Part shown: positions 35,275 to 44,413 of the stretch, in pieces
Layout of the letters: each line of letters opens with the position of its first letter
How positions within the stretch are numbered: position 1 is the first letter of the stretch
NCBI GenBank assembly: GCA_017460805.1
Contig: JAFUAF010000037.1
Location: forward strand, 110,712-174,711
Direction: 5' to 3'
DNA: 64,000 nucleotides
From: Bacillota bacterium
GTDB taxonomy: Bacteria > Bacillota > Clostridia > Lachnospirales > CAG-274
Program-made: the position numbers and the translations under genes
Notes under the pieces: model-generated
What the model was told of the DNA's origin: nothing
Database searches by the model: none
Seen by the model: only the letters and a program-made list of their open reading frames with translations

Positions 35275-36807
35275 TTATAATAAGTAATTAATGGCTTTGG
35301 GAATGTAATTTGCGGTATCGCCTGCAAGTACGCCGTATTGTGATAAGTCTTCTGCTGCAAGTTCTCCTGCTTTGCCGCAAAGATAACATCCAAGTACAGC
35401 AGCATTTTCGGGTGTTACGCCCTGGGCTATAAGTCCCGCTATCGCACCCGCAAGACAATCGCCGCTGCCGCCTTTGCTCATGGCAGGAGTGCCTGTTGTA
35501 TTAATACATATATCGCCTGCGGGCGTAGCGATTATGGTATGTGCATCTTTAAGTACGGTTATAACATTGTATTCCTTTGCAAAGCTTCCCGCAACAGCAA
35601 TAAGCTCCTCGGATATATAGCTTACTTCAAGTCCCGTAAGTCTTGACATCTCCTTTAAATGAGGTGTGATGATACAGGGAGCCTTTGCGTTTTTCAGCAT
35701 ATCGGTTTTGTTTTCAAGCACATTAAGCGCATCGCCGTCAAGAATAAGAGGAACTTCCGCGTTCTCGACCAGTTTAGCCACAAGGTCGCCGACTTCTTTT
35801 GTGTTGCCGAGACCGCAGCCTGCAAGGATAACGGAATTTGTGTTTATTTCATCCGAAACGGGTTTGAAACTTCCTCCGAAAAGTTTTCCGTCCTTGTCGG
35901 GCAGAATAGTGGTAACGGCTTCGGGCAGACCATTGTGTATAACAGTGGCAACATAAGGATTGACATAGGCTTTTACAAGTCCTGCGCCTGTACGGTATGC
36001 AGCCCTGCAAGCAATAAGAGCGGCACCTGCCATATAATCACAGCCTGCGAATATTGCGGCCTTGCCGTAAGTGCCCTTGTTGCTTCGCTTGGTGCGCACG
36101 GGCAGAAGTGCAGCGGCCTCTTTATCGGTAAGGGTACAGTATCCGTCTATTTCATAACTGTTGTCCACGGGCAGAGAGATAGAGCCTATTACCAGTTCGC
36201 CCACATGTTCGGCGGCGGGATAGAGCATAAGGCCTACTTTTGGAAGATGGAAAGTCACGGTCTTATCAGCCAGTATCGCTTTGCCGTAGTCCTCGCCTGT
36301 ATTTGTGTTGATGCCCGAGGGGCAGTCAACGGAAATTATGTAGTTTGCCTTCTCGTTAATAAGTGTCACAAGTTGTTCTGTCAGCTCGCGAAGCTTGGTG
36401 TGCAGTCCCGTTCCGACAATGGCATCTATTACAACATCTGCCGCATAGATTATTCTTTCAAGACCGTCGATATCGGACTTTTTTTCAATATATATTATGT
36501 TTGCGTTATATGCCTGAAGTATCTTTAAATTTACAGCACAGTCTTTTGTCGCTTCATCGGGGCTGCCGATAAAAACAACTGCGGTGTTGATATCGGTGCG
36601 GGGCAGAAGCTGTCTTGCGGCTGCAAGTCCGTCACCGCCGTTGTTGCCTTTGCCTGCAAATATAAGTACATTTTTTGGCTTTTCTTTTAAACATTCGTTT
36701 ACAACGCTCATAGCGGCATGTTCCATTAGAAGTATGGAGGGAACGCCTTTTTTCTCAATAGCATCGTATTCGATATCTTTCATCTGTTTGTTGGTCAGTA
36801 GTTTCAT
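35275..36807 (-). CDS. nnr: Bifunctional NAD(P)H-hydrate epimerase / dehydratase
   Basis: Repairs hydrated NAD(P)H. The 510-aa fusion has an N-terminal YjeF epimerase domain (about 1-210: VLIFAGKGNNGGDGLAAAR) and a C-terminal ribokinase-like ADP-dependent dehydratase (about 225-510: KGTYGKAAIFAG, then MSKGGSGDCLAGAIAGL). It is followed 9 bp upstream by acpS in the same direction, a common Firmicutes pairing. Confidence 0.95.
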   Translation of the reverse strand: MKLLTNKQMKDIEYDAIEKKGVPSILLMEHAAMSVVNECLKEKPKNVLIFAGKGNNGGDGLAAARQLLPRTDINTAVVFIGSPDEATKDCAVNLKILQAYNANIIYIEKKSDIDGLERIIYAADVVIDAIVGTGLHTKLRELTEQLVTLINEKANYIISVDCPSGINTNTGEDYGKAILADKTVTFHLPKVGLMLYPAAEHVGELVIGSISLPVDNSYEIDGYCTLTDKEAAALLPVRTKRSNKGTYGKAAIFAGCDYMAGAALIACRAAYRTGAGLVKAYVNPYVATVIHNGLPEAVTTILPDKDGKLFGGSFKPVSDEINTNSVILAGCGLGNTKEVGDLVAKLVENAEVPLILDGDALNVLENKTDMLKNAKAPCIITPHLKEMSRLTGLEVSYISEELIAVAGSFAKEYNVITVLKDAHTIIATPAGDICINTTGTPAMSKGGSGDCLAGAIAGLIAQGVTPENAAVLGCYLCGKAGELAAEDLSQYGVLAGDTANYIPKAINYLL

Positions 36808-36816
36808 AATATCTCC

Positions 36817-37170
36817 TTATTCTATAACGGCATAAGCAATCGCATCGCTTTTATTATGCGATATTGAAACATATATGTTTTCGCCGCCTATTTCTTTTAA
36901 TCTTTCAAGCGCATTGTTATGCAAAAGACAAACAGGCTTGCCTTTTTCGTCCTGCGCAATTTCTATATCTTTTGGCGAAAAGCCCATAAATCCCGTGCCC
37001 AATGCTTTTGCAACGGCTTCTTTTGCGGCAAATATGCCTGCAAGACTGTTGTATCGGAATCCGTGAAATTTGTCAAGTTCTCGTTTGGTAAAAACAGAGT
37101 TATAAAAATTTTCCTTTGCGTTTTTTAAACGTTCTATCTCAATTATGTCAGTTCCTACGCCTTTTATCAT
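36817..37170 (-). CDS. acpS: Holo-[acyl-carrier-protein] synthase
   Basis: Transfers phosphopantetheine from CoA to acyl carrier protein. The 117-aa protein begins MIKGVGTDIIEIERL and has the LAGIFAAKEAVAKALG and VSISHNKSDAIAYAV motifs. ATG 37170 follows GAGGTG; the in-frame GTG 37179 overlaps that site. Confidence 0.95.
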   Translation of the reverse strand: MIKGVGTDIIEIERLKNAKENFYNSVFTKRELDKFHGFRYNSLAGIFAAKEAVAKALGTGFMGFSPKDIEIAQDEKGKPVCLLHNNALERLKEIGGENIYVSISHNKSDAIAYAVIE

Positions 37171-37252
37171 AATAAGCACCTCTTTTCGTCAATATATATA
37201 ATAGTATAACATAAAGACACATAATTTTCCATACCTATTTGCAAAATTCTGT

Positions 37253-37281
37253 TTGCAATATTTGATTATTTGGAGTACAAT
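37253..37281 (+). promoter_or_regulatory. Sigma-A promoter for birA
   Basis: TTGCAA (37253-37258), 17-bp spacer, TACAAT (37276-37281), 23 bp before the start codon. Confidence 0.6.
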
Positions 37282-37304
37282 ATATATTAGAAAGGTATGG
37301 TCAA

Positions 37305-38261
37305 ATGAAAGACAAGATATTGGGCATTTTAAAAGAAAGCAAAAGCTATGTTTCGGGTCAGGAACTTGCGGACAGGCTCGGTGTGTCGCGGACAGCGGTA
37401 TGGAAAGCTGTGACGGCGCTTAAAAAAGAGGGCTATGGGATCGCAAGTGTAAGCAGGCTTGGATATAAGCTTGAAGATACGGGCGATATACTTAACGAAA
37501 GAGAACTGTCTTTTTCGGATAAATTCTGTTTTGAGGATGAACTGTCTTCCACAAACGAGTATGCAAAGCGTTTTGCGGCCGAGGGAAAGGAAGAATTTTT
37601 CTTTGTGACCTGCAACCGTCAGACGGCGGGCAGAGGAAGACTTGGCAGAACGTGGATAAGCCCTTATGGTGTGAATATTTATCTTAGTATGATTTTTTAC
37701 CCCGATACCGATATACCCGATATTCCGCAGATGACACCCGTAATTGGTCTGGCTGCGGCAAAAACCATATCAGACATCACAGGCCTTGAAGCAAAAATAA
37801 AATGGCCAAATGACATTTTAATAAACGACAAAAAAATATCGGGGATCCTGACCGAGATGCAGGCCGAGGCGGAAAGGATACTTTTTGTTGTGGCAGGAAT
37901 TGGCATCAACGTCAATCAGACGGAATTTGACAAGGAGATCGCAAAAAAAGCTTCTTCAATGCGCAATGAAACGGGCAGGGTATTCAAAAGAAGCGAAGTA
38001 ATAAAGCTCCTTGTACAAAATATGGAGACCTATTATAAAAAGTTTATCGAGGGAGGCTTTTCGCCTTTAAGGGCTGAATATAAAAGGCTTTGCATTAATC
38101 TTGACAGAGATGTGCGCGCCTTTTACCGCGGCGGCGAGATCAGGGGAACTGCCGTGGATATAAGCGAAAAAGGCGAACTTGTTATAAAAACGGAAAATGG
38201 TCTTGTCAGCATTTCGGGCGGCGAAGCTACGGTTAGAAATGCCGGCAATGAATATATTTAG
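37305..38261 (+). CDS. birA: Biotin-[acetyl-CoA-carboxylase] ligase / biotin repressor
   Basis: Attaches biotin to carboxylase and can repress biotin genes. The 318-aa protein has an N-terminal winged helix (SGQELADRLGVSRTAVWKAV, about 18-37), the ligase domain with GRGRLGRTWISP and KWPNDILINDKKISGIL, and a C-terminal SH3-like domain. Full length and bifunctional type. First of a gene run with the DUF6145 and dihydrouridine synthase genes. Confidence 0.95.
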   Translation: MKDKILGILKESKSYVSGQELADRLGVSRTAVWKAVTALKKEGYGIASVSRLGYKLEDTGDILNERELSFSDKFCFEDELSSTNEYAKRFAAEGKEEFFFVTCNRQTAGRGRLGRTWISPYGVNIYLSMIFYPDTDIPDIPQMTPVIGLAAAKTISDITGLEAKIKWPNDILINDKKISGILTEMQAEAERILFVVAGIGINVNQTEFDKEIAKKASSMRNETGRVFKRSEVIKLLVQNMETYYKKFIEGGFSPLRAEYKRLCINLDRDVRAFYRGGEIRGTAVDISEKGELVIKTENGLVSISGGEATVRNAGNEYI

Positions 38262-38283
38262 ATGTATTTAGGAGGAAATGATA

Positions 38284-38619
38284 ATGAAAAAAAGTGTTTT
38301 ATCCGCTGCGAATTTTCATCAGCAGAAGCATTACTACAACGAAGATGACTATTCGTCTTTGCCCGAGGATGTAAAAAAAGAACTTAAACAGGTCGTTGTT
38401 TATCTTGCGGAAAAGGTACATGGTACTGTTTCGGTTGGATTTTACGAGGATGGCAATGTGTTTATAGAGTGTTTTGCCGAAGAGGGCGACCTGGAATATG
38501 ACAGTATTGGCGCAAAACTTGAAATTGACCGTATGGCAAGAAAAAGACGTCAGCTTTTCAATGCGCTCAGCGTATGGTACAAGGTGTTCAAGCTTGGCGG
38601 AAAGGGTTTGAAGATTTGA
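38284..38619 (+). CDS. DUF6145-like small protein
   Basis: The 111-aa soluble protein (AANFHQQKHYYNEDDYSSLP ... LFNALSVWYKVFKLGG) resembles the DUF6145 family found next to dihydrouridine synthase genes in Clostridia. Function unknown. ATG 38284 is better spaced from GGAGG (38271-38275) than the in-frame ATG 38278. It overlaps the next gene by four bases. Confidence 0.75.
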   Translation: MKKSVLSAANFHQQKHYYNEDDYSSLPEDVKKELKQVVVYLAEKVHGTVSVGFYEDGNVFIECFAEEGDLEYDSIGAKLEIDRMARKRRQLFNALSVWYKVFKLGGKGLKI

Positions 38620-39584
38620 ATATCGGCGGCATAGCAACAAAAAACAATGTGTTTCTTGCGCCTATGGCGGGTATTACGGATGCAGTCTACCGCATTTTGT
38701 GCAAAGAGATGGGCTGCGGTCTTGTTTACTCCGAAATGGTGAGTGCAAAGGGCATAAGCCACAATAACACAAATACAAAAAAGATGCTCTACGTTGACGA
38801 AAAGGAAAGACCTGCGGTAATTCAGCTTTTTGGCAGTGATCCCAAAATAATGGGAGAAATGGCGGCCGTTTTGAATGATTATCCCGATATTGATATTCTG
38901 GATATAAATATGGGCTGTCCCGCACCAAAAATCGTCAAAAACGGCGAGGGTTCGGCTTTGTCGCTCGATCCCGAACTCGCGGGCAGGGTTATATATGCCG
39001 TTGCGGAAAATTCGGATAAACCCGTGACTGTAAAAATACGCAAGGGTTTTGATGATGAGCATATAAACGCCGTTGAAATGGCAAAAATTGCCGAAAAAAA
39101 CGGAGCGGCCGCGGTTACGCTTCACGGCAGGACACGTGAGCAGTACTACAGCGGCAAGGCCGATTGGGATATTATTGCGAGGACAAAGGATGTACTTAAA
39201 AATATACCATTGATAGGAAACGGAGATATTTTTACACCCGAAGATGCAAAAAAAATGATTGAATATACAAACTGTGATGCTGTTATGATAGGCCGCGGAG
39301 CACAGGGCAACCCGTGGATATTCAGACGCAGTGTGCATTATCTGGAAACAGGGGAGCTTCTTCCTCTGCCGACAAATGAAGAACGTATAGACATGGCGTT
39401 AAGACATCTTAAAATGCTTGTGGACTATAAAGGCGAAAATGTCGGTGTAAGGGAGATGCGAAAGCATATAGGCTGGTACATAAAAGGTCTGCCTCACAGT
39501 GCAGAAATGCGGGTAAAGGTAAATTCCACATCCGGGTATGAAAATATGGCAGCGCTTTTGCTGTATATGAAAAGTAAATTATAA
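38616..39584 (+). CDS. dus: tRNA-dihydrouridine synthase
   Basis: FMN enzyme reducing uridine to dihydrouridine in tRNA. The 322-aa protein has VFLAPMAGITDAVYRI, the catalytic cysteine in NMGCPAPKIVKNGEG and the FMN segment IGNGDIFTPEDA ... IGRGAQGNPWIF, matching the DusB group. TTG 38616 puts the N-terminus where DusB proteins start; it overlaps the DUF6145 stop. Confidence 0.93.
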   Translation: MNIGGIATKNNVFLAPMAGITDAVYRILCKEMGCGLVYSEMVSAKGISHNNTNTKKMLYVDEKERPAVIQLFGSDPKIMGEMAAVLNDYPDIDILDINMGCPAPKIVKNGEGSALSLDPELAGRVIYAVAENSDKPVTVKIRKGFDDEHINAVEMAKIAEKNGAAAVTLHGRTREQYYSGKADWDIIARTKDVLKNIPLIGNGDIFTPEDAKKMIEYTNCDAVMIGRGAQGNPWIFRRSVHYLETGELLPLPTNEERIDMALRHLKMLVDYKGENVGVREMRKHIGWYIKGLPHSAEMRVKVNSTSGYENMAALLLYMKSKL

Positions 39585-39601
39585 ATAAGGAGAGATAATT
39601 A

Positions 39602-40699
39602 ATGTTAAAAAGAGTTTTTGCTGCGGTGGTATCTGCGGCAATGATATTATGCAGTATCAATGTATTTGCTGCGGACGAAAAAGTGCAGTATATAGCGCTT
39701 GGTGACAGTATTGCGGCAGGCTACGGACTTAAATATCCCGATACACAATCATATCCCGCTTTGCTTGCAAACGCAAATAAGCTGACTTATGTAAATTACG
39801 GTGTTAACGGACTTACAACAACACAGCTGATAGATGCGATAGAAAGCGGACAATATGATATATCGGGTGCCGATGTGATAACCGTTAGCATAGGCAGCAA
39901 TGACCTTATGCGCCCCATGATAAATACTTTTGCGGCAGAGATAGGTGTAAATCCTAATTCCGAGAATTTTGACAAAGATGTTATCGACAGAATAGAATAC
40001 CTTAAACAGAATGAAAGTGCGTCACAGCTTAAAGCAAGACTTGACAGACTTGAAGCAAAGCTTGTCAACAATCCCGAGCTTCTTGCTATCTGTGATAATA
40101 CTTCGCAGGTGATGATTCCGAAAGTCGCGGAAACCATAAGGGCTAAAAACCCCAAGTGTCAGCTGATTTTTACCAACTATTATAATCCGTATAAAAATAA
40201 AATACTGGTTGTGCCTATGTCGGGCAGTGCACAGGGCGAATATCCCATTGGTGCGCGTGTTCAGACTTATATTGACAGACTTAATGGTGGACTTGCCGAA
40301 AGTGATGATTATAAAATAGCCGATGTATACGGAAATTTTACTACTGCGCGGTATATAAACGCAAATGTTGATATGCGTACAGCGGGGGTATCGTTTGACC
40401 CGCATCCCACAGCACTTGGACACAGAGCGATATATCTTGCGGTTGCGGATGTTTACGATCCTTTGCCTGAGTTTATGTATGGCGATGCAAACGGCGACGG
40501 ACAGCTGGATGCTTCGGATGCTGCGGAAACGATGCAAAAGGTATTGACAGAAAACTATAAACTTGGTCTTGAGAAAAAAACAAGTGACTGGAAAAAATAT
40601 GTTGATGTGGATGCAAACGGTTTTGTGGATGCCTCCGATGCGGCAGATATTTTACAGAAAGTACTTCAGGATAAATACAGATTTGTTGTGGAAAAATAA
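39602..40699 (+). CDS. Secreted SGNH/GDSL hydrolase with C-terminal dockerin
   Basis: The 365-aa protein has a signal peptide (MLKRVFAAVVSAAMILCSI ... VFAAD), an SGNH esterase domain (block I YIALGDSIAAGYG, block III SIGSNDLM, block V DPHPTALGH) over about 28-285, and a type I dockerin with two Ca-binding repeats (GDANGDGQLDASDAAETM and VDVDANGFVDASDAADIL). A carbohydrate or lipid esterase on an extracellular complex is likely, complementing the dockerin pectate lyase. It overlaps the next gene by one base (TAATG). Confidence 0.9.
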   Translation: MLKRVFAAVVSAAMILCSINVFAADEKVQYIALGDSIAAGYGLKYPDTQSYPALLANANKLTYVNYGVNGLTTTQLIDAIESGQYDISGADVITVSIGSNDLMRPMINTFAAEIGVNPNSENFDKDVIDRIEYLKQNESASQLKARLDRLEAKLVNNPELLAICDNTSQVMIPKVAETIRAKNPKCQLIFTNYYNPYKNKILVVPMSGSAQGEYPIGARVQTYIDRLNGGLAESDDYKIADVYGNFTTARYINANVDMRTAGVSFDPHPTALGHRAIYLAVADVYDPLPEFMYGDANGDGQLDASDAAETMQKVLTENYKLGLEKKTSDWKKYVDVDANGFVDASDAADILQKVLQDKYRFVVEK

Positions 40700-42444
40700 T
40701 GGATAATTTTATTTCTAAAATCAAAACACCTGCGGTTTTGGCAGTTATAGCGGCTTTTTTTGCGGGAAGCGCATTATGTTTCCAATATAACATCGAGACT
40801 GTAAGCGTTTTGCCGATAATTATTATGCTTTTTATTGTGCCGCTGTTTAAAAAGGATTTTGAAATTCAGGATAAAAAAACAGATAAACCTGCGGCAGTAT
40901 GCGGACTGCTTTTTACATTGGCCTGCGTCAGCGTTCAATGTGAAAAGTTTTTGAGTTATGGTTCGCTTATCAAAATGATATATGCCGTTATCTGCTGCAG
41001 TGCAGGGTCATATTTGTTTTATAAATGTATTTCAAAGCTGCTGCTTGGACGGCTGAGATCTGTTGAGATGACGGTTGCCGGAAAGACGGGAACCAAACAA
41101 AATGTCAAATTGTTTTTGATATTCTCACTTTGTATATTTCTGTGCAGACTGCCGTACTTTTTATATGTTTTCCCCGGGAATATCCAGTATGATTCGGCAA
41201 TGCAGCTTTTAATGGCAGTAAGAAGAATGGAAATGTCAAACCATCATCCTTTTGTACATACCATGCTTATAAGAGCTTGTATGGATGCGGGAATGAATAT
41301 GTTTGGCACACAGACTGCTGGTGCTGCAATATACAGTATCGTACAATGTCTGCTTCATACTTTTGCTTTTGCTTATGTTTTACAAAGTTTTTATGCGGCA
41401 GGGGCGGATAAACGAGCGGTATACGTTTCCCTTGCATTTTACTGCTTGATGCCATATCATACGGACTATGCTTTTTATATGGTAAAAGATACGCTTTTTG
41501 GAAGCATAACTCTGGTTTTGGTGCTGACGTTGTGGAGAATGATGCGCAGACCGAGCTTATATGAAGCGGTTATGTTTGTTGTATTCGGCATTAATTTCTG
41601 CCTTTACAGAAATAACGCATTTTTTGCTTTTATTATGTGCCTGCCCGTAATTGCCGCTGTCTTTTGGAAGAAAAACAAGCGCGTTGTTATACTTGCGTTG
41701 TTTGTTCTTGCATCCTGCGCAATAATAAGGGGTCCGATATATACTGCGATAGGCGTTTTGAAACCAAGCCCTGTGGAGTCGTATTCCGTACCGCTCCAGC
41801 ATATTGCACGTACCGTGGCTAATAATGGCAAAATAACGGACAAACAGTATGAAATGCTGAATAAGATACTTGATGTGAGTCAGCTTCCGGCGCAGTATAA
41901 TGCCGAAAATGCAGATCCGATAAAATGGCTTGTAAGAGATACGGGCGATATAGATTATCTTGAAGCCCATAAAGGTGAATACTTTAAACTTTGGCTCGAT
42001 ATCGGACTTAAAAATCCGCTGCAATATTTTCTTGCGGAAGTGGGACTGACAAGCGGATATTATTACCCCGATATGATTTGTTATTACGGTACATCCGATT
42101 TTTGGGGAGATCAGTTCGGCTTGGATATACATAAAGTTTCGCTTGCTCCGATTTGGCTTCAAAAGATAATTACGGCACTTAATGAGATGTATAAAACAGT
42201 ATATATCGCTGCTTCTTTATGGAGTATTGGCCTTATGTGTTGGATAATGATATTCTGTGCGGCGCTTTGTGTTTGCAAAGGCAAAAAAGAATTGCTGGTG
42301 ATATATGCACCTATGGCGGCGCTGATAATAACACTTTTGATAGCAACACCCGTAAACAGGGAAATGAGATATGCTTACTATCTGTTTACGACTGCACCTT
42401 TGATGTGTATAATACCTTTCTTGAATACTGAAAAGCAGCCTTGA
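40699..42444 (+). CDS. DUF6020-like polytopic membrane protein, second copy
   Basis: 581 aa, about twelve transmembrane segments, clearly paralogous to the protein at 11769-13517: FPGNIQYDSAMQLL and SNHHPFVHT, KPSPVESYSVPLQHIAR against EPTESLAIPQQQIAAV, and a shared DADPIKW-like loop (NADPIKWLVRDTGD). GT-C glycosyltransferase activity is possible. The start overlaps the dockerin hydrolase stop, so the two are translationally coupled, which could suggest surface glycosylation linked to secreted enzymes. Confidence 0.65.
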   Translation: MDNFISKIKTPAVLAVIAAFFAGSALCFQYNIETVSVLPIIIMLFIVPLFKKDFEIQDKKTDKPAAVCGLLFTLACVSVQCEKFLSYGSLIKMIYAVICCSAGSYLFYKCISKLLLGRLRSVEMTVAGKTGTKQNVKLFLIFSLCIFLCRLPYFLYVFPGNIQYDSAMQLLMAVRRMEMSNHHPFVHTMLIRACMDAGMNMFGTQTAGAAIYSIVQCLLHTFAFAYVLQSFYAAGADKRAVYVSLAFYCLMPYHTDYAFYMVKDTLFGSITLVLVLTLWRMMRRPSLYEAVMFVVFGINFCLYRNNAFFAFIMCLPVIAAVFWKKNKRVVILALFVLASCAIIRGPIYTAIGVLKPSPVESYSVPLQHIARTVANNGKITDKQYEMLNKILDVSQLPAQYNAENADPIKWLVRDTGDIDYLEAHKGEYFKLWLDIGLKNPLQYFLAEVGLTSGYYYPDMICYYGTSDFWGDQFGLDIHKVSLAPIWLQKIITALNEMYKTVYIAASLWSIGLMCWIMIFCAALCVCKGKKELLVIYAPMAALIITLLIATPVNREMRYAYYLFTTAPLMCIIPFLNTEKQP

Positions 42445-42463
42445 ATCGACAGGCTGCTTTTTT
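42431..42463. terminator. Bidirectional terminator
   Basis: AAAAGCAGCCT (42431-42441) pairs with AGGCTGCTTTT (42451-42461). It overlaps the stop codons of both convergent genes. Confidence 0.85.
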
Positions 42464-43538
42464 AGATAATATCCGAAAACAAAATATTTGAAAGGTCGAT
42501 GCCTTTTGTGTTAAAACGGATATTATCGCCGTTTATTATCAAAAGGTCAGAATGTTTTTTTATGGCTTCGCCGAAAACCACGTATATATCGGCATCAAAA
42601 CGATTTTTAAACTCGGCTTTGCTTATGCCGTCTGTACAGCGCAGGCCGAGGATGACAAATTCTTTCATTTTATCTTCTTTATCGAGAAAGATATCTTCTG
42701 TTACGGCAGTACCATTGATATATTCCCTTATATTTTCCGTATTTTTCAGCCTGTGAGAGTTTATAAGACTTGCTGCCCCGAGACCGAAGCCCTTATAGTC
42801 GCCGCCCTGCCAGTAAACAAGGTTATGACGGCATTCAAAACCTTGTTTTGCAAAGTTTGAGATCTCATACTGTTTATAGCCGTTTTGTGCAAGAAATTCC
42901 TTTGCCTTATAATACATTTCTCTGTCAAGACTTTCGTCTATCGGTTCGTATTTATCATAAAAAGGTGTACCCTCTTCAATAATAAGACTGTATGCCGAAA
43001 TATGTTCGGGTTCAAAATAAACCGCCGTTTCAAGTGTTTTTTGCCAATCATTCAAATTCTGCTCGGGGAGAGCAAACATAAGGTCAAGATTTATATTAAC
43101 AAAATATTTTTTTGCAGCAGCGATTTTTTTCTTTGCCGTTTCGCTGTCATGCACCCTGCCGAGAATTTTTAAAAGTCTGTCGTCAAAACTTTGCACACCT
43201 ATACTAAGACGGTTTATACCCGATTTTTTATACTCATCGAGGTTTTGCTCCGTCAATGTGCAGGGATTTGCCTCCATGCTTATTTCACAGTTATCCGCAA
43301 AAACAAAATGTTTTGCCAAAATATCCATAAGTGCGGAGATATATTTTGACTCAACGGAACTTGGTGTGCCGCCGCCGATAAAAACCGACTTTATTTTTTT
43401 ATCTGTTTTAAAAGCGGATATCTCTTTATACAAAGCCGACATATATATCGGAATGTATTCGGATGAAAAACCGCTTAAAAAGTCACAGTAAAGGCATTTT
43501 CTGACACAAAAAGGGATGTGTATATATAAACTTATCAT
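42462..43538 (-). CDS. hemW: HemW-like radical SAM protein
   Basis: The 358-aa protein has the radical-SAM cluster motif FCVRKCLYCDF with the CxxxCxxC spacing and the extra C of HemW/HemN relatives, plus FIGGGTPSS and INRLSIGVQSFDD. HemW proteins carry heme to targets and are not true coproporphyrinogen oxidases; which role applies here is not visible. It overlaps hslO by four bases. Confidence 0.88.
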   Translation of the reverse strand: MISLYIHIPFCVRKCLYCDFLSGFSSEYIPIYMSALYKEISAFKTDKKIKSVFIGGGTPSSVESKYISALMDILAKHFVFADNCEISMEANPCTLTEQNLDEYKKSGINRLSIGVQSFDDRLLKILGRVHDSETAKKKIAAAKKYFVNINLDLMFALPEQNLNDWQKTLETAVYFEPEHISAYSLIIEEGTPFYDKYEPIDESLDREMYYKAKEFLAQNGYKQYEISNFAKQGFECRHNLVYWQGGDYKGFGLGAASLINSHRLKNTENIREYINGTAVTEDIFLDKEDKMKEFVILGLRCTDGISKAEFKNRFDADIYVVFGEAIKKHSDLLIINGDNIRFNTKGIDLSNILFSDII

Positions 43539-44410
43539 TGTCTTTCAAGTATATTTTTAATATCTTCTTCACTGAAGTGATAATCCTTGTTGCAGAAGTG
43601 GCAGTGCAGGGTAGCCTGTTTATCGGTTGCAAGTATGTCTTCAAGTTCTTTTCTTCCAACGGAAATAAGTGCTTTTTCAACCCGCTCCCTGTCACAGTTG
43701 CAGTAATACTCAACGGGTATGCGGTCGAGTATTTTCGGCTCCATATCTCCGACGGTCTCGTTTAGTATCTGTTCGCAGTCCATTCCCTCTTCAAGCATTT
43801 GAGTAACACTTTTTATAGTTTTCATCTTTTCTTCCAATTTGGATATAACTTCTTCATCGGCAGAGGGGAGAAGCTGGATAATAAAGCCGCCCGATTGTTT
43901 TACCGTATAATCACGGTCAACAAGTACCCCCAAAGAAACCGCCGACGGAACTTGTTCGCTTTTTGCAAAATAATAGGTAAGGTCTTCTGCGATCTCGCCG
44001 CTGACAAGAGGTATCTGACCTACATAGGGTTCTTTCAGGCCAAGGTCTTTTATAATAGTCATTGTGCCGAAACCAAGCGCGCCCGCAACGTCCAGCTTGC
44101 CGTTTTGTTTAAGAGGAATATCCACAACGGGGTTGTAGGTATAGCCTTTTACCTGTACCTTGTTGTTTGCGGTAACGGTAAGGCCTGCGCCGGGGCCGTC
44201 GCCTTTTATCGTTACAGTCAGAAGATCGTCATCGCTTTTGAGCATGCTGCCCATAATTGCGGCACCTGTGAGTGTTCTTCCGAGTGCGGCCGTCATTACG
44301 GGCGAGGTCTTGTGATATTCAAAGGCTTGGTTTACTGTTTCCCTTGTGTCTGCCACAAAGATCCTGCCGCTGTCGTTTGCAAAAGTTGCTCTTAAAATAT
44401 AGTCTTTCAT
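43535..44410 (-). CDS. hslO: Redox-regulated chaperone Hsp33
   Basis: A 291-aa holdase activated by oxidation. The N-terminal substrate-binding domain (DYILRATFANDSGRIFVAD) is followed by the C-terminal zinc switch with CxC and CxxC (EYYCNCDRERV and HCHFCNKDY). It starts right after the methyltransferase gene, in the four-gene minus-strand operon. Confidence 0.95.
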   Translation of the reverse strand: MKDYILRATFANDSGRIFVADTRETVNQAFEYHKTSPVMTAALGRTLTGAAIMGSMLKSDDDLLTVTIKGDGPGAGLTVTANNKVQVKGYTYNPVVDIPLKQNGKLDVAGALGFGTMTIIKDLGLKEPYVGQIPLVSGEIAEDLTYYFAKSEQVPSAVSLGVLVDRDYTVKQSGGFIIQLLPSADEEVISKLEEKMKTIKSVTQMLEEGMDCEQILNETVGDMEPKILDRIPVEYYCNCDRERVEKALISVGRKELEDILATDKQATLHCHFCNKDYHFSEEDIKNILERQ

Positions 44411-44413
44411 TTT

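Noticed and set aside
35659..36528. 289-codon plus-strand ORF opposite nnr
   Set aside because: It is antisense to a clearly conserved bifunctional enzyme and encodes a Cys-rich low-complexity protein with no recognisable motif.
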